A stretch of 12,363 nt of DNA from Deltaproteobacteria bacterium (GTDB taxonomy: Bacteria; Desulfobacterota; Desulfuromonadia; Desulfuromonadales; BM103): assembly GCA_019313105.1 (NCBI GenBank), contig JAFDBW010000320.1:1-12363 (forward strand), read 5' to 3'. How positions within the stretch are numbered: position 1 is the first letter of the stretch; every line of letters starts with the position of its first letter. Positions 1 through 6,299 of the stretch are shown piece after piece. The position numbers were made by a program, and so were the translations under genes. The notes beneath the pieces were generated by a model, which saw only the letters and a list, made by a program, of their open reading frames with translations, did no database searches and had not been told where the DNA came from.

Positions 1-630
1 ATCTTCGATAATCACCGAGGTCTTGTTCGACGCTTGGACACTCGATTCATGGAGGCCGGGCTCCGGCAGATGCAAAGGTTTGCCGACCATCGCCGACACC
101 TCACGCGCGACACCGACCACACTCAGACAATCAGGGCGATTGGGAGTCAGACCGATCTCGTACATGACATCTTTTAATCCGAGGACTTCGAACACCGGAC
201 GTCCCAGCGGCAGGTCAGCAGGTAGAGTCATGATGCCGTCCGCATCCTCTCCAAGTCCGAGCTCCTTGGTCGAGCAAAGCATGCCAAATGATTCCTGGTT
301 CCGAATTTTCGATTTCTTGATCTTGAAATCACCCGGTAGAACGGTTCCGACCTGGGCAAAGGCAACCAGGTCTCCGGTCTTATGATTCTTCGCACCACAG
401 ACAACCTGTACGGTTGTGCTACCCGTTTCAACCTTGCAGACGGTCAGACGATCCGCATCAGGGTGTGGCGAAACATCGGCGAGACGGGCGACGATAACAC
501 TGTCGAGCCCATCCCCGTGATGTTCCATGGCATCGACCTCAAGGCCGACCATGGTCAGACGATGGGAAAGTTCATCGGCAGAAAGGTCAAAATCCACATA
601 CTCCTTGAGCCAGTTCAAGGTGACTTTCAT
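1..630 (-). CDS. pheT: Phenylalanyl-tRNA synthetase beta subunit, N-terminal part (cut by window edge)
   Basis: This is the beta subunit of the heterotetrameric PheRS, which with PheS charges tRNA-Phe. The frame is open from the ATG at 630 to base 1, giving 210 codons; the remaining roughly 590 residues lie outside the window. It begins MKVTLNWLKEYVDF, the usual PheT opening. A tRNA-binding (EMAP-like OB) domain spans roughly residues 39-150, with the typical HPDADRL and VVCGAKN motifs, and the B1 domain begins with NRPDCLSVVGVAREV near residue 180. AAAGGA lies 8 bases before the ATG, a good ribosome binding site. The gene follows pheS after an unusually long 124-base gap that holds heptamer-like repeats. 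It is easily missed because its stop is outside the window. Identity is secure from the motifs and from the position after pheS. Confidence 0.97.
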   Translation of the reverse strand, partial: MKVTLNWLKEYVDFDLSADELSHRLTMVGLEVDAMEHHGDGLDSVIVARLADVSPHPDADRLTVCKVETGSTTVQVVCGAKNHKTGDLVAFAQVGTVLPGDFKIKKSKIRNQESFGMLCSTKELGLGEDADGIMTLPADLPLGRPVFEVLGLKDVMYEIGLTPNRPDCLSVVGVAREVSAMVGKPLHLPEPGLHESSVQASNKTSVIIED

Positions 631-673
631 ACTTCAAGTCCTTTATCAGATAAATCTACTTAAGTATTTAAAC

Positions 674-731
674 GTGAATAGTAAAATATGAAAAGTGAAG
701 AACAAATAGCCAGCCCCAAGTCCCTAGCTTC
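674..731. repeat. Degenerate heptamer tandem repeats in the pheS-pheT gap
   Basis: On the plus strand 674-701 divides into four 7-base units, GTGAATA, GTAAAAT, ATGAAAA and GTGAAGA. Bases 711-731 divide into three units, CAGCCCC, AAGTCCC and TAGCTTC. Both look like degenerate short tandemly repeated heptamers, the class described for cyanobacteria (CCCCAGT type) and seen in other phyla. They separate pheS from pheT, which usually lie close together. The units diverge, so chance cannot be excluded from one window. Confidence 0.45.
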
Positions 732-754
732 CGAATCTAACCCAGTCTCCGCAT

Positions 755-1771
755 TCAAAATTGGCGCAAGAACCTCATGTCGTTTTCGAAAAACAGGCGC
801 AGGTCATTGACGCCGTACTTCAGCATGGCGATTCGCTCAATCCCCATACCAAAGGCGAAACCGCTGTATACCTCGGGGTCATAGTCAACCGACTTGAAAA
901 CTTCGGGATCGATCATGCCGCTGCCCAGAATCTCCAGCCAGCCGGTCTGGCTGCATACACGACAACCGCTTCCGCCACAGATGACGCACTGAATATCGAC
1001 TTCGGCGCTCGGCTCCGTAAAGGGGAAGAACGACGGACGGAAGCGTACATCAATGTTTTTGCCAAAGCATTGGTTGACAAAGGTCGTCAGGATCCCCTTG
1101 AGATCGCCGAAAGTTACCTTTTTGTCAACCAGGAAGCCTTCTATCTGGTGGAACATCGGGCTGTGTGTCAGGTCAGAATCCCGACGATAAACCGTACCCG
1201 GCGCAACCACCCGGACCGGCGGTTGATGCTTGAGCATGGTGCGGATCTGGACCGGTGAAGTATGGGTGCGCAGCACGATATCCTCCGAGACATAAAAGGT
1301 ATCCTGCATGTCCCGTGCTGGGTGGTCTCTGGGAATGTTCAATGCTTCGAAATTGTAGAAGTCTTTTTCGATCTCGGGACCTTCAGCGACGCCGAATCCA
1401 AGCGCAGCAAAGATTTCTACAATCTCCTCGGTGACCTGGGTGATCGGGTGCTTGGAGCCGGGCATCTGCCTGCGTCCCGGCAAGGTGACATCGATTCGCT
1501 CGGTGGCGAGCTTCTGATGCATCAACTCCTTGCGCAGGGCAACCTGACGTTTGGCAAAAGCCTCTTCGAGCCGATCCTTGACCTGGTTGGCGAGCGCTCC
1601 GACCAGGGGACGTTCTTCAGCTGACAGCTGCCCCATCCCCTTCATAACGGCGGTAATCTCTCCTTTTTTCCCGAGGTAGCGGGCACGTATCTGCTGTAGC
1701 TCTATTTCGGAGACAGCTCCAGCAGCTTCCTGAAGGGCAACTTCTTCGATCTTGTTCAGTTTATCTTTCAT
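755..1771 (-). CDS. pheS: Phenylalanyl-tRNA synthetase alpha subunit
   Basis: This is the catalytic subunit of cytosolic PheRS, a class II synthetase acting with PheT. The length of 338 residues is normal. An N-terminal coiled-coil region spans about residues 1-90. Class II motif 1 lies around residues 128-160 (EGPEIEKDFYNFEALN). Motif 2 lies around 196-215 (YRRDSDLTHSPMFHQIEG). Motif 3 lies around 304-320 (GFAFGMGIERIAMLKYG). A Cys cluster, C262, C265, C270 and C273, precedes GWLEILG and is a common feature of bacterial PheS. The start MKDKLNKIEEVALQ matches the family opening, though only a weak GGA stands before it. The gene ends in TGA, which shows that UGA is used as a normal stop in this genome. 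It is separated from rplT by a strong terminator, so its expression needs read-through or a promoter that I cannot see in the 52 bases between. Confidence 0.98.
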   Translation of the reverse strand: MKDKLNKIEEVALQEAAGAVSEIELQQIRARYLGKKGEITAVMKGMGQLSAEERPLVGALANQVKDRLEEAFAKRQVALRKELMHQKLATERIDVTLPGRRQMPGSKHPITQVTEEIVEIFAALGFGVAEGPEIEKDFYNFEALNIPRDHPARDMQDTFYVSEDIVLRTHTSPVQIRTMLKHQPPVRVVAPGTVYRRDSDLTHSPMFHQIEGFLVDKKVTFGDLKGILTTFVNQCFGKNIDVRFRPSFFPFTEPSAEVDIQCVICGGSGCRVCSQTGWLEILGSGMIDPEVFKSVDYDPEVYSGFAFGMGIERIAMLKYGVNDLRLFFENDMRFLRQF

Positions 1772-1823
1772 AATAATCCGGGCGGAGAAGTCACCGGAAT
1801 GGCATTGAGCCAGGCCGGAGTTT

Positions 1824-1857
1824 AAAAAAAAAGAGATGAGGCAGGCCCCATCTCTTT
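1824..1857 (-). terminator. Intrinsic terminator after rplT, just upstream of pheS
   Basis: Read on the minus strand, a 12-base-pair stem (1846-1857 with 1830-1841, one G-U pair) closes a 4-base loop and is followed by an uninterrupted run of about nine T (1824-1832). It begins 12 bases after the rplT stop. It should end much of the thrS-infC-rpmI-rplT transcript. Because pheS starts only 52 bases further on, it may instead act as an attenuator or leaky terminator controlling pheST, as happens by a different mechanism in E. coli. Confidence 0.9.
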
Positions 1858-1869
1858 AGTCTTTGGCAA

Positions 1870-2226
1870 TTACTGCAACTGGGCCTTGGCTTTCTCTACA
1901 ATCGAGCCAAAACCTGTCGGGTCGCTGACAGCAAGTTGGGCCAGGATCTTGCGATCAATGCCTATCTCGGCTTGTTTCATACCGTGGATCAGGCGGCTGT
2001 AAGACAGTCCGTTGTCGCGAGCGGCGGCGTTGATCCGGGCAATCCAGAGAGCTCTGAAATCACGCTTGCGAACACGCCGATCGCGATAGGCGTAATTTAA
2101 CGCGCGGTCAACTGCTTCTGTTGCGCTGCGGAACAATTTACTGCGCGCGCCACGGTAACCTTTGGCGAGCTTTAATACCTTGTTTCTTCTCCGTCTTGCT
2201 TTGAATCCTCTTTTTACTCTTGGCAT
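1870..2226 (-). CDS. rplT: Large ribosomal subunit protein bL20
   Basis: This is a 50S subunit protein that binds 23S rRNA early in assembly; in several bacteria it also represses its own operon. The 118-residue length is standard. The highly basic N-terminal arm (MPRVKRGFKARRRRNKVLKLAKGYR, residues 1-25) and the core with RDRRVRKRDFRALWIARINAA are diagnostic. AAGGAG stands 5-6 bases before the ATG. It lies downstream of rpmI in the usual rpmI-rplT order, but after a 103-base gap containing a predicted stem-loop, and is followed immediately by a terminator. Confidence 0.98.
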   Translation of the reverse strand: MPRVKRGFKARRRRNKVLKLAKGYRGARSKLFRSATEAVDRALNYAYRDRRVRKRDFRALWIARINAAARDNGLSYSRLIHGMKQAEIGIDRKILAQLAVSDPTGFGSIVEKAKAQLQ

Positions 2227-2244
2227 CGCTTTTCTCCTTGAGGG

Positions 2245-2277
2245 TCAGATATGCGGATATCCCGCGCCCGGATCTGA
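2245..2277 (-). promoter_or_regulatory. Stem-loop in the rpmI-rplT leader
   Basis: An inverted repeat with arms TCAGAT (2245-2250) and ATCTGA (2272-2277) encloses a smaller GCGG/CCGC pair (2253-2256 with 2262-2265), about 14 bases upstream of the rplT ribosome binding site. It has no T-run, so it is not a terminator. L20 is known to repress rpmI-rplT by binding structured mRNA in E. coli, and this could be part of such an operator. That role is only inferred from position. Confidence 0.35.
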
Positions 2278-2329
2278 AGGGGGAGCCATTGGACCCAACA
2301 GTTCACGGGTTGTGATTGTACTGCGCCCC

Positions 2330-2527
2330 TTACATGTAAGGGATCAGGCAACTGATATTCTTGGCGTCAGCCTTGTGGACCTCTGTCGCCCGGCGCAGGT
2401 CACGTTTGCGCTTGGTCGACTTCTTGGTCAGGATGTGGCTGGTATAAGCCTTGTTGCGGCGGATTTTGCCGGTTCCGCTCTTGCGGAAACGCTTGGCTGC
2501 ACCGCGGTTGGTCTTGATTTTAGGCAT
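2330..2527 (-). CDS. rpmI: Large ribosomal subunit protein bL35
   Basis: This is a small basic 50S protein. The 65-residue sequence starts MPKIKTNRGAAKRFRKSGTG and continues with the lysine/arginine-rich HILTKKSTKRKRDLR segment, both typical of bL35. AAGGAG and GGA stand upstream of the ATG. It lies between infC (56 bases upstream) and rplT, the conserved order in which the three genes are often controlled together by L20. A small hairpin (arms 2562-2566 and 2574-2578) sits in the infC-rpmI gap. Confidence 0.97.
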   Translation of the reverse strand: MPKIKTNRGAAKRFRKSGTGKIRRNKAYTSHILTKKSTKRKRDLRRATEVHKADAKNISCLIPYM

Positions 2528-2583
2528 TGTCCTTAACTCCTTAGCGATGATTCAATCTTTGCGACTCTTGAAAAGTCGTCGTT

Positions 2584-3099
2584 TTATTTTTTGATCGGCC
2601 CGATAACCATACTCATAAAGCGCCCGGACATATTCGGATGACTTTCAATCTGGCCGAGCTCAACGAGGTCTTCGGCCACTCTCTGCAGGATACGGCGACC
2701 GAATTCAGGATGGGTCACTTCACGGCCACGGAACATGATCGTCACTTTGACCTTGTTGCCTTCCCCTAGGAAGCGCATGGCGTTCTTGACCTTGAACTGG
2801 TAGTCATGCTCATCAGTCTTGGGCCGCAGCTTGACTTCCTTCAACTCGACTCTGGCCTGTTTTTTCTTGGCCTCTGCAGCCCGCTTGCTCTGCTGATACT
2901 TGTACTTGCCGTAGTCCATGATACGTCAAACCGGCGGGGCCGCATTGGGAGAAACTTCCACAAGGTCAAGACCCTGCTCCTCGGCAGCCTGCAGCGCAGC
3001 GCCTAATTCCATGATACCAAGCTGTCCACCCTCATCATCGATGACACGCACTTCACTTGCGCGGATAGACTCATTGATATTGGTCGTGTCCTTACTTAT
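2584..3099 (-). CDS. infC: Translation initiation factor IF-3 with ATA start and in-frame TGA at the conserved Cys codon
   Basis: IF3 binds the 30S subunit, prevents premature 50S joining and proofreads the start codon. With the TGA read through, the product is 171 residues, the normal IF3 length. The N domain (residues 1-57) includes NINESIRASEVRVIDDEG, LGIMELGAALQAAEEQGLDL and VEVSPNAAPPV. Codon 58 (2926-2928) is TGA, then RIMDYGKYKYQQ follows; IF3 proteins read PPVCRIMDYGK here, so the TGA replaces the near-invariant Cys. The linker is rich in Lys and Ala. The C domain follows from about residue 85 (KLRPKTDEHDYQFKVKNAMRFL, then MFRGREVTHPEFG). The start is ATA at 3099, six bases after AGGAGG; no ATG, GTG or TTG is correctly placed, and rare starts are typical of infC. 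The AGGAGG overlaps the thrS stop. Other genes here use TGA as a stop, so the code is standard. Options are selenocysteine, reinitiation at ATG 2919 giving a C-domain fragment, or a sequence error. I see no convincing SECIS hairpin. Confidence 0.93.
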
Positions 3100-3105
3100 G
3101 ACGCA

Positions 3106-3111
3106 CCTCCT
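3106..3111 (-). promoter_or_regulatory. Ribosome binding site that fixes the infC ATA start
   Basis: A perfect AGGAGG lies six bases before ATA (3097-3099). The TAG stop of thrS (3110-3112) overlaps its first bases, so thrS and infC translation are probably coupled. The reading frame following ATA (S-K-D-T-T-N-I-N-E-S-I-R) aligns with the usual IF3 N-terminus, and this decides the start. Confidence 0.85.
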
Positions 3112-5026
3112 AATGGTACAGTTTACACTCTTCGTGTATGAAACGAATAAAATCCGCCGGCTTCATAGGTTCCAGGTTCTCACCGGAGCGATGCCGTGCG
3201 GTGACAGTGCCGGCGGCCACTTCCTGATCGCCGATCACCAGCATATACGGAACTTTTTCCATCTGGGCTTCACGAATCTTGAAACCCAGTTTTTCATTGC
3301 GCAGATCAGCCTGCACACGAACCCCTTCGGAGCGCAGTTCTTCACAAACCTGCTCGACGTAAGCGGCCTGGCTGTCAGTCACATTAAGGACTTTAACTTG
3401 AACCGGGGCAATCCAGAGTGGGAAATTGCCGGCGTAATGTTCGATCAGAACACCGATAAAACGTTCAATGGCCCCCAGGATAACCCGGTGGACCATGACC
3501 GGCCGGTGCTTCTCGCCGTCACTCCCGATATAGCTGAGATCAAACCGTTCCGGGAGGGTAAAATCGCACTGGATTGTAGCACACTGCCACTTCCTGTCAA
3601 GAGCGTCTTTGAGCTTGATATCGATCTTCGGGCCGTAAAAAGCGCCGTCGCCCTCATTGACTTCATAGGGCAGCCCGGTGTCATCGAGAGCACTTTTCAA
3701 TGCATGGGTCGCACGTTCCCAATCCTCATCGGAGCCGATTGCTTTCTCCGGGCGGGTCGATATCTCCAGTTCATATTCAAAACCGAAGATCCCCATCACA
3801 TCGCGAACGAAACCGAGGACCTTCTTGATCTCGCCGTCAAGCTGTTCGGGCGTGCAGAGGATATGCGCATCATCCTGGGTAAACCCGCGCACTCGCAGCA
3901 GACCGTGCAGCACCCCGCTCTTCTCGTGTCGGTGAACCGTACCCAGTTCGAAATAGCGTTGCGGCAGATCACGGTATGAGCGTTTCTTCGATTTGAAGAT
4001 CAGCATATGGGCCAGACAGTTCATCGGCTTGATCCCATAGCTTTGCTCGTCGACTTCCGTGAAGTACATGTTTTCACGGTAGTTGTCAAAGTGCCCGGAG
4101 GTTTTCCACAGTTCGGTACGCAGGATCTGCGGGCCCATGACGATATCGTAGCCACGCTTGAAGTGTTCCCGCTTTTCAAAATCCTCGATGATGGTACGGA
4201 GCAAGGCCCCTTTCGGGTGCCATATCACCAGGCCGGCTCCGGCCTCATCATTGAAAGAGAAAAGGTCCAGTTCCCTGCCGAGCTTGCGGTGATCGCGCTT
4301 CTTTGCCTCTTCGAGACGATGCAGGTGTTGCTTGAGTTCTTTCTTGTCGGTGAACGCCGTCGCATAGATACGCTGCAGCATGGCATTCTTTTCATCGCCA
4401 CGCCAGTAAGCGCCAGCCACGCTGGTCAGCTTGAAAGCTTTCAACATCCCGGTTGACGGGATATGCGGACCGCGGCATAAATCGACAAAAGTCCCCTGAC
4501 GATAAAGGGACACCTCTTCCTCACCGAGGTCTTCAATCAGCTCAACCTTGTAATCCTCACCCATCTCGTTGAACAGCTTGATCGCTTCGGCGCTCTTGAC
4601 AACCTGGCGCTCGATCGGCAGATTCTCTTTGGCCAGTTCGGCCATCTTCTGTTCGATCTTGTCGAACTCTTCCGGGCTGAACGTATGAGTGTCACTGTAG
4701 AAATCGTAATAGAACCCGGACTCGATCGCCGGGCCGATTGTGACCTGCACCTCGCGACCGAAGAGTTCCTTGACCGCATGGGCCATCAGGTGAGCCGTCG
4801 AGTGGCGGTAGATTTCCAGCCCTTCGGGAGTATTCAGGGTCACCAGGCGCAGATGGACATCAGACTCGATCGGCCTGGACGCATCGACCAGATCATCACC
4901 AAAGTAAGCAGCAACGGTCTGGCGCGCCAGGCCTTCTCCGATTGAGCGCGCTACATCCAGTGGAGTCGTCCCGACTGGGACTTCCTTAACCGTTCCATCC
5001 GGCAGTGTTACATTCAACATCGACAT
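3110..5026 (-). CDS. thrS: Threonyl-tRNA synthetase
   Basis: This enzyme charges tRNA-Thr in the cytosol and edits mischarged Ser-tRNA. It has 638 residues from the ATG at 5026, normal for the family. In order: TGS domain (about 1-62); editing domain with H75xxxH79 (HSTAH) and C184/H188 (CRGPH); class II core with zinc ligands C337, H388 and H513, the motif 2 region FELGTVHRHEKSGVLHGLLR and the motif 3 region RPVMVHRVILGAIERFIGVL; then the anticodon-binding domain from about residue 536. The frame is open back to 5167, but that extension would translate the tRNA-Val gene, so the start is at 5026 (AGGGA seven bases upstream) or at the second ATG at 5020. It is the first protein gene of the cluster, 62 bases after tRNA-Val, with a terminator-like palindrome between. 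Its TAG stop overlaps the infC ribosome binding site. Confidence 0.97.
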   Translation of the reverse strand: MSMLNVTLPDGTVKEVPVGTTPLDVARSIGEGLARQTVAAYFGDDLVDASRPIESDVHLRLVTLNTPEGLEIYRHSTAHLMAHAVKELFGREVQVTIGPAIESGFYYDFYSDTHTFSPEEFDKIEQKMAELAKENLPIERQVVKSAEAIKLFNEMGEDYKVELIEDLGEEEVSLYRQGTFVDLCRGPHIPSTGMLKAFKLTSVAGAYWRGDEKNAMLQRIYATAFTDKKELKQHLHRLEEAKKRDHRKLGRELDLFSFNDEAGAGLVIWHPKGALLRTIIEDFEKREHFKRGYDIVMGPQILRTELWKTSGHFDNYRENMYFTEVDEQSYGIKPMNCLAHMLIFKSKKRSYRDLPQRYFELGTVHRHEKSGVLHGLLRVRGFTQDDAHILCTPEQLDGEIKKVLGFVRDVMGIFGFEYELEISTRPEKAIGSDEDWERATHALKSALDDTGLPYEVNEGDGAFYGPKIDIKLKDALDRKWQCATIQCDFTLPERFDLSYIGSDGEKHRPVMVHRVILGAIERFIGVLIEHYAGNFPLWIAPVQVKVLNVTDSQAAYVEQVCEELRSEGVRVQADLRNEKLGFKIREAQMEKVPYMLVIGDQEVAAGTVTARHRSGENLEPMKPADFIRFIHEECKLYH

Positions 5027-5042
5027 GTCGTTATCCCTAACG

Positions 5043-5067
5043 AAAAGAGGCATCCATGGATGCCTCT
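5043..5067 (-). terminator. Perfect 22-base palindrome with T-run between tRNA-Val and thrS
   Basis: Bases 5046-5067 form a perfect palindrome (arms AGAGGCATCCA and TGGATGCCTCT). Read on the minus strand it is followed by TTTTCG. It resembles an intrinsic terminator for the tRNA-Val transcript. The T-run is short, so it may be leaky and let thrS be read from the same promoter. It ends about 17 bases before the thrS start. Confidence 0.7.
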
Positions 5068-5088
5068 GCGAGATTTGGGCGAAGATTA

Positions 5089-5163
<75 letters not shown>

Positions 5164-5182
5164 GCACCCAAAATGCCGGATA

Positions 5183-5211
5183 GATTTAACAGAGGAAGCA
5201 CGCCCTGTCAA
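5183..5211 (-). promoter_or_regulatory. Sigma-70 type promoter for tRNA-Val and thrS cluster
   Basis: Read on the minus strand, TTGACA (5206-5211) is a perfect -35 element, followed after 17 bases by TAAATC (5183-5188); with a 16-base spacer the alternative -10 is TTAAAT. The predicted transcription start, near 5176, lies about a dozen bases before the tRNA 5' end. No other promoter is evident before thrS, so this probably drives the translation cluster through the leaky palindrome. Confidence 0.75.
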
Positions 5212-5271
5212 GCCTTTTTCTGCGCAATTTCCGATGGTTGTCAATGGACAAAAATGTAACAAGCGTCTATC

Positions 5272-5760
5272 TCACAGAGGAGAACAATCGGACGGATCAC
5301 CCTGAATCTTGGCAATTGCATGTGGGATCGCCGGCCAGACTGCTTCGAGGTTTTCAATTGCCCCCTTTGGACTGCCCGGAAGGTTGATAATTAAGGTGCG
5401 CTGCCTGATGCCGGCAATCGCACGGGAGATGATGGCATGCGGCGTCTTCTTCAGGCTTTCCTGCCTCATCCTCTCTGCGAAGCCGGGCAACTCACGATCT
5501 ATCACCTTGCCAGTCGCTTCCGGCGTGATATCACGCGGCGAGACCCCTGTGCCACCCGTGGTCAGGATCAGGTCTGGAACAAGAGAGTCTGTCCATTTTT
5601 CGAGTGTCGTTACAATTTCTTCGAAATCATCCGGAATCAAAGAGATGCATTCCACGACCACGCCCTTTTGGTTCAGCCAGTCACATAAGGCCGGTCCACT
5701 CAAGTCCTCTCGCTCCCCCCGGGCCCCTTTATCGCTTAGAGTCAGTATCGCAGCTCTCAT
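5272..5760 (-). CDS. mog: MogA/MoaB-family molybdenum cofactor protein
   Basis: Members of this family bind molybdopterin and adenylylate it with MgATP, giving the MPT-AMP substrate into which MoeA inserts molybdenum. The 162-residue length fits the single-domain family. The MPT-binding motif LILTTGGTGVSPRDITPEAT lies around residues 64-83 and LPGSPKGAIENLEAVWPAI around 127-145. The start MRAAILTLSDKGARG matches the usual opening. GAGGGA stands eight bases upstream. The ATG overlaps the stop of a 34-aa small ORF by ATGA, so translation is probably coupled. It is the last gene of the leftward Moco run after moaA and the MOSC gene, and ends in TGA. MogA and MoaB are hard to separate by sequence, so the symbol is approximate. 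Confidence 0.93.
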   Translation of the reverse strand: MRAAILTLSDKGARGEREDLSGPALCDWLNQKGVVVECISLIPDDFEEIVTTLEKWTDSLVPDLILTTGGTGVSPRDITPEATGKVIDRELPGFAERMRQESLKKTPHAIISRAIAGIRQRTLIINLPGSPKGAIENLEAVWPAIPHAIAKIQGDPSDCSPL

Positions 5761-5861
5761 AAGGGAGTTCCCTCTTTTCGGCAGACACCACTTTGACGGA
5801 CCTCTTCAATAAAGCCACTCAACATCACGGGGATATACCTTCTTTCAATCTTGTCGTTCAT
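5757..5861 (-). CDS. Possible 34-residue small ORF between the MOSC gene and mog
   Basis: The frame starts at ATG 5861, overlapping the MOSC stop as ATGA, and ends at TGA 5757, overlapping the mog start as ATGA. It fills the whole 97-base gap. The product begins MNDKIERRYIPVMLSG and ends KEGTPL, with one Cys and a short hydrophobic patch. I do not recognise it and find no family motif. The double four-base overlap is the support for translation: it would keep ribosomes moving through the operon. It has no strong ribosome binding site of its own. It could be a coupling ORF, a conserved microprotein or chance. Confidence 0.5.
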   Translation of the reverse strand: MNDKIERRYIPVMLSGFIEEVRQSGVCRKEGTPL

Positions 5862-6298
5862 ATCGTTACCGGAGCTTCAATCCGGTCGCCTGCCTGCACT
5901 TTGCCGCCCTTGACGACTCTGGCAAAAACGCCCTCTTTCGGCATCACACAATCGCCAGCCTGGTCATAGATGGCGCAACGGGTATGACATTCCTTGCCGA
6001 TCTGGGTGATCTCAAGCAGGACATCACCGATTCTCACCCCGGCACCGAGTGGCAAAGTGACCAGTTCGACACCTTCGGTCGTCAGATTCTCGGCAAAATC
6101 GCCGGCGTCCACAGTTAGTCCCATGCCCTGCATCTTGCGGATGCTTTCGATGGCCAACAGACTGACCTGGCGATGCCAGTTGCCGGCATGTGCATCACCA
6201 ACAATGCCGTGTCCCGGGCGCAATTCGACTTGCGCCACCGGGGTCTTCTTTTCTCCCTTGTTGCGACTGACACAGACCGCAACGATATGCGCATCCAT
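5858..6298 (-). CDS. MOSC domain-containing protein
   Basis: This is a stand-alone MOSC (Moco sulfurase C-terminal) domain protein of 146 residues. The family is built around a beta barrel with a conserved Cys and is thought to carry sulfur for, or bind, the molybdenum/tungsten cofactor; the exact role of the small bacterial members is unclear. Visible are GDAHAGNWHRQVSLL (about 35-48), GDFAENLTTEGV (about 66-77) and the Cys segment IGKECHTRCAI (about 100-110; C104 and C108). The start at 6298 is chosen because GGAGG lies eight bases upstream; an open upstream extension to 6445 overlaps moaA in another frame and is unlikely. The moaA stop and this ATG overlap closely, and the stop overlaps the small ORF, so the genes are coupled. 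Confidence 0.92.
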   Translation of the reverse strand: MDAHIVAVCVSRNKGEKKTPVAQVELRPGHGIVGDAHAGNWHRQVSLLAIESIRKMQGMGLTVDAGDFAENLTTEGVELVTLPLGAGVRIGDVLLEITQIGKECHTRCAIYDQAGDCVMPKEGVFARVVKGGKVQAGDRIEAPVTI

Positions 6299-6299
6299 T

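Noticed and set aside
2880..2925. Clear bacterial SECIS element after the infC UGA
   Set aside because: Only a 3-bp hairpin or an imperfect, bulged stem could be drawn by hand; not enough to list as a feature.
2584..3099. Genome-wide reassignment of UGA to explain infC
   Set aside because: At least six other genes in the window end in TGA at family-normal lengths, so UGA is a functional stop here.
2918..3979. Long plus-strand ORF (353 codons) opposite thrS and infC
   Set aside because: It is antisense to the strongly supported thrS and infC coding frames, has no domain I recognise and no ribosome binding site; it is a mirror of thrS codon use.
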